From Lachnospiraceae bacterium (GTDB lineage Bacteria > Bacillota > Clostridia > Lachnospirales > Lachnospiraceae): a stretch of 52,368 nucleotides of DNA. A program made the translations under genes and the position numbers. The stretch is taken from the NCBI GenBank assembly GCA_022510525.1, contig JAFLTH010000012.1, forward strand, positions 1 to 52,368, given 5' to 3'. Shown here in pieces: positions 46,449-52,368 of the stretch; position 1 is the first letter of the stretch; every line of letters starts with the position of its first letter. Under the pieces are notes generated by a model. The model saw nothing but the letters and a program-made list of their open reading frames with translations. It was not told where the DNA came from and did not search any database.

Positions 46449-48974
46449 ATGAAATCTTACAATCATTTATTTGAATCTTTGGATATATTTAAAGATTTTG
46501 TGGAAGGAAGCGGATTAAACCGGGATAAAGAGGTGTTAATTCGAATTCACAGCACTCAACATAGTATGGGTGAAATGCAGTCTCTTGCAAAAGAGATTAA
46601 GACAGTCATGCCTAAAGCAGTTATTACGGGATGCAGCAGTTCCTTTGTAATTTGTGAGGGAAAAATCCTGTCTGATTCCTGTCTTATATCCATTACAGAT
46701 TTTGAAAATTGTAAGATTAGATACGGTATGTTCTCCTGTGAAACGGAGGATGGAAAAGAAAAAACCGGTGAAGAACTCTGCCGCCAGGTTTCTGAAGAAT
46801 TAATAAAGAAGGACCAAGGATTGATGCTGGTATTCTTCCCACTCTCCTACTACAAGACTGCAAAATTTGTCACTAGTATGAATCGGGAGAATCCACAAAT
46901 CCGAATGATAGGCGGCGTATCTTATATGGCGACTGATGTGTATCATGAGGCGGAAAATTACTCCTATGTGCTGTCAGATACGAATGTGTCAGCAAACAGC
47001 ATGACCGCAGTGTTGATTATGTCCAAACAGTTAAGTATATATCAGAATGTCATAAACGGCGTGGATGCTGTAGGCAGAAGCTATGAGGTGACAAAAGTTC
47101 ACGAACACTTTGTGGATGAGATAGAGGGAGTTGACGCTGCGAAATGGTATGAGGATATGCTGGGTGAAGAAGAACTCGCAAAAGATCCTACTCTTGCAAG
47201 CATCTTTCCTCTGATATATGAGGGAACCAAGCTTTCACACAACGTAGTATTTGAACCCTATGAAACACTTCCGGAACCTTATAAATCCGAAAAAAGAAAT
47301 AGAATCAATCTATTCAGCGAAATTACACAGGGAATGAAATTTTCCTTAGGATATTTTGACCCACATAAAATTATCGATCAGATGAATGATGTTTATGCAA
47401 AACTTCATGAAGAGCCGGTAGAGGCTTTGTTTGTTTATGATTGTTTGGCCAGGATGTGGATGTTACAGGACTGCGCATCATGGGAGGTGTCGCAATTTCA
47501 AGCAACAAATATGAGCGGTGCCATGATGGCGGGTGAGATTGGTTTTGTGGATGGAAAAAATATTTATGCCAACTCTACTTTTGTAATCGCAGCTCTCTCT
47601 GAGGATTCTAATGCGCGTATCCTATTGAAAGAAAAAGCTCTGCAAAATATTGACGGACTTCAGTACAACAATGTGCAGATGATCAACTATCTACTGACGG
47701 CGGGAAATAAACAGTTGAACCGGCAGTTGAACGAACAGTACAGCCAGATGCAGAGGGCAATGTTCTACGATGAAAATTTGGATTTGGAAAACCAGACAAA
47801 ATTTTTGTTAGATCGTGAAAATGAAAATCTGGACAAGGCTGCAGTATTTTTCCTGAAAAATAAAAGAGTTATTCGTTTGTTCTTAGGTCAAGCTGCGTTG
47901 TGGAACGAATTAAAACAAATTTATAAACGACTTTCAGACGCTTTGGTAAACAAAGGTCTGCGTTTCTACAGCTATGGTGACTGTTCCTTTTTGATTGCCG
48001 CTGATGATCATATATCTGACGGAGATTTTGTCTCTTTTATGAAAGAGACATTAGAGCAGTTAAATGCCGTTATCTGTAAGGAATTTGTCTTTTCCTACGA
48101 ATGCGCCGTAGTCATGCATGAGGAAGATCCAATACCTAAGATTGACGAGGCTCTTCAATATGCGGAAAAAAATAAAATTACATTTGTTATTTATGATCAG
48201 ATAAAAGAGGAAAGCATAGACATCAAAGAAGAAATGCACATGCTGCAGGTTATCAAGGAAGCTTTGGTACAGGATGGGGTTATTCCATATTTTCAGGGAA
48301 TTTACGATAATCGAGCAAAGTGCATAACCATACACGAAGCATTGATGCGTATCCGGGATGCGGAAGGTCATTTGTATTATCCCGATCAGTTCCTGCCAAT
48401 TGCAAAGGAGTATAATCTGTATGAGCCTCTGTCCGTTGTCATGGTAAAGAAGGTCATGGAGATGTTTTTGAATCAGGGGCAAAGGGTCAGCATCAACTTG
48501 AATGTACAGGATATTTATGACCGGGAAATAATCCGTATAATTTTCCGCTATTTAGAGCTGGAGCAGCATCCTGAAAACTTTATATTTGAACTAGTTGAAA
48601 GTGAAGAAGTGCAGGACTATACATATATTCAGCAGTTTGCTGACAGCGTCCATGAATATGGTGCGAAAATTGCCATTGATGATTTTGGGACAGGATTTTC
48701 TAATTTGATGCATATTATTCGAATCAATGCGGATATTATCAAGATTGACGGCACAATTGTAAAGGACATCTGCGATGATGCAGACTGTCTGAAATTCATA
48801 GAAATGATCAACAACTGGTGTATCCAGAAAGATAAAGAGGTCATTGCTGAATTTGTAGAAGATGAAAAAATCCAAAGTCTTCTGGAGAAAATACAGGTGA
48901 CTTATTCCCAGGGTTATTATTTTGCAAAGCCCATGAGCTGGGAGGATTGTAAAAAAACGCGGGTTGAAAATTAA
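46449..48974 (+). CDS. FIST-domain sensor with degenerate GGDEF and intact EAL domain
   Basis: 841 aa. FIST_N (about 20-210) and FIST_C (about 215-365) form a predicted small-ligand sensor. A short helical linker follows, then a degenerate GGDEF-like domain (about 440-585, with YSYGDCSFLIAAD in place of GGDEF). The C-terminal EAL domain (about 600-830) has HEALMRI, SINLNVQD, FELVESE, AIDDFGTGFSN and SQGYYFAKP, which retain the usual catalytic residues, so it likely cleaves c-di-GMP. No membrane helix is seen. The ATG follows GGGAG by six bases. An earlier GTG lacks a site. The tail overlaps the convergent ATPase gene by 4 bp. Confidence 0.85.
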   Translation: MKSYNHLFESLDIFKDFVEGSGLNRDKEVLIRIHSTQHSMGEMQSLAKEIKTVMPKAVITGCSSSFVICEGKILSDSCLISITDFENCKIRYGMFSCETEDGKEKTGEELCRQVSEELIKKDQGLMLVFFPLSYYKTAKFVTSMNRENPQIRMIGGVSYMATDVYHEAENYSYVLSDTNVSANSMTAVLIMSKQLSIYQNVINGVDAVGRSYEVTKVHEHFVDEIEGVDAAKWYEDMLGEEELAKDPTLASIFPLIYEGTKLSHNVVFEPYETLPEPYKSEKRNRINLFSEITQGMKFSLGYFDPHKIIDQMNDVYAKLHEEPVEALFVYDCLARMWMLQDCASWEVSQFQATNMSGAMMAGEIGFVDGKNIYANSTFVIAALSEDSNARILLKEKALQNIDGLQYNNVQMINYLLTAGNKQLNRQLNEQYSQMQRAMFYDENLDLENQTKFLLDRENENLDKAAVFFLKNKRVIRLFLGQAALWNELKQIYKRLSDALVNKGLRFYSYGDCSFLIAADDHISDGDFVSFMKETLEQLNAVICKEFVFSYECAVVMHEEDPIPKIDEALQYAEKNKITFVIYDQIKEESIDIKEEMHMLQVIKEALVQDGVIPYFQGIYDNRAKCITIHEALMRIRDAEGHLYYPDQFLPIAKEYNLYEPLSVVMVKKVMEMFLNQGQRVSINLNVQDIYDREIIRIIFRYLELEQHPENFIFELVESEEVQDYTYIQQFADSVHEYGAKIAIDDFGTGFSNLMHIIRINADIIKIDGTIVKDICDDADCLKFIEMINNWCIQKDKEVIAEFVEDEKIQSLLEKIQVTYSQGYYFAKPMSWEDCKKTRVEN

Positions 48975-50683
48975 TATCTATTAAAGCAGGCGAATATTTC
49001 CTGTACTCTGGGCATAGCTAGACCGGATGGTACGTTACTTTTATCACAAATACCTGCCAATCCTTTTGTTTTTAATATATTTTCAAGTGCTTTTACTACA
49101 CTGACAATATCATTTTTTGATTCACCATAATTCTCTTTGGCATAGCGCAAAAGATATGCAAGTGTCTGCGTCTGCTCTTCATCTACAAGCTGCTCCAGAT
49201 AGCGTAAGTCTAAATTTTCTTTACCTATTGAAAAAGCAGTCTTACCCATTCTCTTTATTTTAAGACGTTCTTCCACATAACCGTTGCCTCTGTAATTCTT
49301 TCTTTTCTGAGAAGTGCCGGATAAGTCAATCTTACGTTTTGTGTCAGGAAAATGAAAGTCAGGAGCAGAAACTATGGGAGAGGGATACTTATCAATGACT
49401 TTTTTTGTTTCATCTGTAATATCTATAGCCTGATATGAATCCATCTGAACAATTTTGTCTGCAATATAGAAGTAAGAACCACAGCTTCCAACTACCAGAA
49501 TCGTTGAAATTCCGGCATGTTCATATAAATCCTTGGCACGTTCCAAAAACGGAGTAATAGGTTCTTTTTCTCTGGCAACTATGCGCTGCATCAATTCATC
49601 ACGAACCATAAAGTTTGTCGCGGAAGTATCCTCATCAATAAGTAAAAGCCTGCTGCCTGATTCAATTCCCTCTACAATATTTGCCGCTTGCGAAGTGCTG
49701 CCGCTGGCATCCAAAGTTGAAAAACACTTTGTATCTTTACCGTTTGGCAGATGGTTTATAAATAAAGAAATATCGGTATTTGTAATTTTTCTGCCATCTT
49801 CCGCACGGAGTTTTAAGGCTGTTTCATCGGTAATAACATATTCCCTTCCATCTCCGGCAATATGGTTGTATACACCACGCTCCAATGCCTTTAGGAGAGT
49901 GGATTTTCCATGATATCCGCCGCCTACTATTAAAGTAATACCTTTTTTAATTCCCATTCCTCTTAAACTTCCTTTGTGTGGAAGTTCAAGTATTATAGCC
50001 ATTTTTTCCGGAGATTTAAACGGTATACCGTCAATTAACGGTTTATCGGATACACCACTTTCCCTGGGCAATATTGCCCCATCTGCAATAAATGCCACAA
50101 TATCCTGTTTCTTGATCTCTTCCCTAATATACTGCTGATCTTCCGCAAGAAAAATCACATTTTCAATCTCTTGCTTTGGAGTTTTGTCATAATACAGACT
50201 CTGTTCAACACAGACAGGAATAAAATCAAACAAAATTTTCTCTAATTCGGAAGAGTTTATTGTCCTTCCATTAGCCGGAAAACCTACTTCAAACCGCAGA
50301 ATTATCCCTTCTGTCGTAATTTCACATGCCGTCCTCTCCAAAATCTCCTGTCCGCAACGGCTTACCGAAATAATTCCACTTTTTCCCGAACCCTTCGCCT
50401 GAAAAGAAAATTTATCCACCTGTTTGCGAAAACGACGTATCAGATAATCCTCTAATGCGGTTTTATTCCACTTCACTGCATAATATTCTTCCGGAAACTT
50501 AGCTATCTTATGGCTAACATTAACGCTAAGTCTGGAAGGTGCCGCAAAAGGATCCCCCTGTACGTGTTCAATATTTAGAACATATTTCTCGAAATTATAG
50601 CTTCCAGATATTGATTTATAAGCCGGATAACTCTTACGATTTATTGCCCTCAAATTATTTCGTAAGTCTTCTGATGATTTCAT
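48971..50683 (-). CDS. ABC-class ATPase of the COG3044 (PF09818) type
   Basis: 570-aa cytosolic protein. An N-terminal alpha/beta region (about 1-235) precedes the ATPase with Walker A GGGYHGKS (254-261). The segment TLDASGSTSQAANIVEGIE looks like a signature motif. Walker B LLLIDEDTSATNFMVRDELM follows. The C-terminal part has the family VVGSCGSYFYIADKIVQMD. I recognise it as the predicted ABC-class ATPase family related to trypanosome MRB1590, an RNA-binding ATPase. There is no membrane partner, so it is not a transporter. AGGT lies upstream of the ATG. Function in bacteria is unknown. Confidence 0.85.
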   Translation of the reverse strand: MKSSEDLRNNLRAINRKSYPAYKSISGSYNFEKYVLNIEHVQGDPFAAPSRLSVNVSHKIAKFPEEYYAVKWNKTALEDYLIRRFRKQVDKFSFQAKGSGKSGIISVSRCGQEILERTACEITTEGIILRFEVGFPANGRTINSSELEKILFDFIPVCVEQSLYYDKTPKQEIENVIFLAEDQQYIREEIKKQDIVAFIADGAILPRESGVSDKPLIDGIPFKSPEKMAIILELPHKGSLRGMGIKKGITLIVGGGYHGKSTLLKALERGVYNHIAGDGREYVITDETALKLRAEDGRKITNTDISLFINHLPNGKDTKCFSTLDASGSTSQAANIVEGIESGSRLLLIDEDTSATNFMVRDELMQRIVAREKEPITPFLERAKDLYEHAGISTILVVGSCGSYFYIADKIVQMDSYQAIDITDETKKVIDKYPSPIVSAPDFHFPDTKRKIDLSGTSQKRKNYRGNGYVEERLKIKRMGKTAFSIGKENLDLRYLEQLVDEEQTQTLAYLLRYAKENYGESKNDIVSVVKALENILKTKGLAGICDKSNVPSGLAMPRVQEIFACFNRY

Positions 50684-50721
50684 AATACCTCCAATAATTT
50701 ATTACCTTAAGTCTTGAGTAA

Positions 50722-50799
50722 GGATTGTGCAAATAGTAACTTTTCTTTGCGTCTCTGGCTCCGACAATGAGTAAAGAAAAGTTACTATTTGTGCAATCC
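50722..50799. repeat. 78-bp inverted-repeat element B
   Basis: Arms 50722-50748 and 50773-50799 (27 bp) differ at two positions, with core TTGTGCAAATAGTAAC. The loop is 24 bp. The ends match those of element A at 28458-28687, except that the third base pair is A-T here and C-G there. It lies upstream of the ATPase gene. Confidence 0.82.
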
Positions 50800-50859
50800 G
50801 TTCCCCAGCTTAATATATTGATAATATATCATTAAAATTCTGACTAATCAACGCAATTT

Positions 50860-51180
50860 TTAAAAAGCAAACCTCTCCATCCTTTTATCAATATCACTAC
50901 GAAAGTCTATATCTTTTAAAGTATTTATATCAGGATTTGTTGCAATCCTTTCTCTGTTATCTCTTAAAACCCGATATAAAAGATTATAACAATTATGATT
51001 ATGTAGAAAATCAACAAGTTTAAAAAATTCAGCATCTTTTATTTCTTCGATATTAAAATAATTATTAAACTCATTTTCAGATGCAAAATTACAAAATAAA
51101 ATATATTCTATATATAAGCAGCGCTCAAATGTATTTGTACTAAGTTGTTCATATATTTCCACAAGTTTTTCATATGTCAT
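50860..51180 (-). CDS. Small protein of unknown function
   Basis: 106 aa, helical, with many aromatic and acidic residues (FNNYFNIEEIKDAEFFKLV). There is no signal, membrane segment or known motif. The ATG follows GGAGGAG, which supports coding. The AT-rich composition fits its surroundings. The element at 50722-50799 lies between it and the ATPase gene. I do not recognise the family. Confidence 0.6.
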   Translation of the reverse strand: MTYEKLVEIYEQLSTNTFERCLYIEYILFCNFASENEFNNYFNIEEIKDAEFFKLVDFLHNHNCYNLLYRVLRDNRERIATNPDINTLKDIDFRSDIDKRMERFAF

Positions 51181-51299
51181 TTTAATTCTCCTCCGGATAA
51201 TAGTACCTGATTTCGGGTTCGTACCTGTTTCAAGGAACTATATTAAATCTGATTATACGAGCATAATAGTATAAAATCAAGAAAAAGAGGAATATACGT

Positions 51300-51533
51300 A
51301 TGATAAAATTTGATAAATTATTTGATGTACTTAAAGAAAGAGGAATTAGTCAATATCATCTTTACACCTACAGGGGGATAAGCAGAAGTCAGATACAAAG
51401 ACTTAAAACTGGTAATGTTAATGTAAATACATTAAATGCAATTCTTAATATATTGGAAGACTGTACTCTTAATGATATAGCGGAATTTATAAAAGATGAT
51501 GAAACTAAAGAAGAAGAAAAAAAGATAAGTTAA
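51300..51533 (+). CDS. Small XRE-family DNA-binding protein
   Basis: 77 aa holding only a helix-turn-helix of the Cro/C1 type (about 5-65): FDVLKERGISQYHLYTYRG as first helices, SRSQIQRLKTGNVNVNTLNAI as the recognition part, and LEDCTLNDIAEFI. A Lys/Glu-rich tail follows. AGGAAT-type sequence lies upstream of the ATG. Such small regulators often act on nearby genes, but no target is visible here. Confidence 0.85.
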   Translation: MIKFDKLFDVLKERGISQYHLYTYRGISRSQIQRLKTGNVNVNTLNAILNILEDCTLNDIAEFIKDDETKEEEKKIS

Positions 51534-51550
51534 TTATCGAGGTTTAAGCT

Positions 51551-51583
51551 CATCATAAGGAAACCGGAAGTTTCCTTATGATG
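51551..51583. terminator. 14-bp hairpin between convergent genes
   Basis: Perfect arms CATCATAAGGAAAC / GTTTCCTTATGATG with a 5-nt loop, lying between the ends of the XRE gene and the TipA-like gene. T-tracts are absent on both sides, so it is only a possible bidirectional terminator. Confidence 0.5.
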
Positions 51584-51591
51584 AAAATATG

Positions 51592-52368
51592 CTATTTATT
51601 GTAAAATACTTCTATAGCCTGTACGAAATAATCTGCCATACCTTCTCCGTACTGTTTATCGGTAGCGGCTTTAACACGTTCGTCTTTGTGTACCGGAGCA
51701 ATACCCAACATCATATCTTTTTCATCTTTGATCTGGTATAGTTGTCTTATGGCAAATCCATACTCTCCGATTAACTCTTTCACTTCAAAGGAAGTCACCG
51801 GTATGTTAGCGGCCATTTTCTTTGCCAGTTTCCGCATAATATTATCACACCGATTTTGATAAGACTGTAGTATTTCCATACTGGGCGGATTTTTCGCGGC
51901 TTGCAGTGCCGCCTCCTTACTACCGTACCATTCCACCACTTTCTGATAGCCTTTCTGTATATCCGGCCTGGAAGAGCGTTCTAAATAATGATTCCGCCAC
52001 GCTTCTATACTCCCGAAATCCTTAATAATACTTTCCTGAATTTCTTCAGACATATGCTCAATCATAGACTGGCTGAGTTCTTCCAGTTCTTCTTTGTTAA
52101 ATACTGCAAAATCCATTTGATTATCTCCTTTCATAATGTCGTCAATGCTGGCAATCAGACGTTCCATACGTTCTTTCTTTGCCATCAGCATTTTTCTCTG
52201 CATCTGCAGAATCTGATTTCTTTCAAGAGCTGAATTTTCCATGACCGCTTTGATTTCCTTCAATGGAATATCAAATTCACGGAAAAACAAAATCTGCTGT
52301 AATGTTTCCAGTGCTTTATCGTCATAAAGCCGGTATCCCGCTTCACTTTTTTCAGTCGGCTTTAATAG
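51592..52368 (-). CDS. MerR-family regulator with TipAS domain (5' end outside window)
   Basis: Partial gene: the frame is open to the window end, so the N-terminal first helices are missing. The visible part begins LLKPTEKSEAGYRLYDDKAL, the typical second half of the MerR winged helix, then LQQILFFREFDIPLKEI. A coiled-coil linker (about 52170-52280) leads to a C-terminal TipAS domain (about 51600-51990), which in TipAL/Mta binds drugs or peptides. Family members activate multidrug exporters. No such gene is in view. An apparent internal TTG start (MFFREFD) would remove half the DNA-binding domain and is rejected. Confidence 0.87.
   Translation of the reverse strand, partial: LLKPTEKSEAGYRLYDDKALETLQQILFFREFDIPLKEIKAVMENSALERNQILQMQRKMLMAKKERMERLIASIDDIMKGDNQMDFAVFNKEELEELSQSMIEHMSEEIQESIIKDFGSIEAWRNHYLERSSRPDIQKGYQKVVEWYGSKEAALQAAKNPPSMEILQSYQNRCDNIMRKLAKKMAANIPVTSFEVKELIGEYGFAIRQLYQIKDEKDMMLGIAPVHKDERVKAATDKQYGEGMADYFVQAIEVFYNK

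Noticed and set aside
52234..52290. TTG at 52290 as start of the TipA-like regulator
   Set aside because: The same frame continues to the window end and encodes the expected MerR helix-turn-helix residues, so the gene is cut by the window.

Overview
This window spans a chromosomal replication origin of a low-GC, spore-forming Clostridia. The likely family is Lachnospiraceae, inferred from the DUF3881 gene next to serS, the DUF4446 gene next to parAB, and the gene order around the origin. Sporulation genes (yabP, yabQ, a spoIIE-type phosphatase, a CotS-family gene) support a spore former. Genes left of about 37.3 kb are mostly on the minus strand and genes right of it mostly on the plus strand, as expected for divergence from an origin at dnaA.

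Left part (0.1-16.4 kb, mostly minus). The block hup-rqcP-yabP-yabQ-divIC-spoIIE-tilS-hpt-ftsH matches the classical Firmicutes yabO-to-ftsH cluster. It is preceded by a PEGA-domain lipoprotein, a CotS-like kinase-fold protein, cca and a small unknown gene. A plus-strand PAP2 phosphatase follows. It converges on a blaI/M56-peptidase pair whose promoter carries two TGTAAAC dyads.

Middle part (16.7-30.4 kb). This holds tRNA-Pro(CGG), a cation/proton antiporter, trxA, trmB, a D,D-carboxypeptidase and a DEDDh exonuclease. Next come tRNA-Arg(CCT), DUF3881, serS, an HD-GYP protein, DUF4446 and parB-parA. Between parA and an alpha/beta hydrolase lies an 888-bp region with two near-perfect parS sites, a 172-bp palindrome and a 230-bp structured inverted-repeat element.

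Origin part (29.7-46.4 kb). On the minus strand are rpmH-rnpA-yidD-yidC-khpB and mnmE-mnmG-(HAD)-rsmG. On the plus strand are dnaA-dnaN-rlbA(S4)-recF-gyrB-gyrA. DnaA boxes lie both upstream of dnaA and between dnaA and dnaN. Right of gyrA are a FIST/degenerate-GGDEF/EAL protein, a COG3044-type ATPase, two small genes and a TipA-like MerR regulator cut by the window end.

The most unusual content is non-coding. One family is a roughly 60-bp double-hairpin repeat with four copies (after the HD-GYP gene, in the rpmH leader, after dnaN and after gyrB), with stem covariation between copies. A second family has ends of the form TTGTGCAAATAGTAA (two members of 230 and 78 bp), also with a compensatory base pair. 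I see no CRISPR array, prophage or complete insertion sequence. Family names and functions come from recognised motifs, not from database searches.
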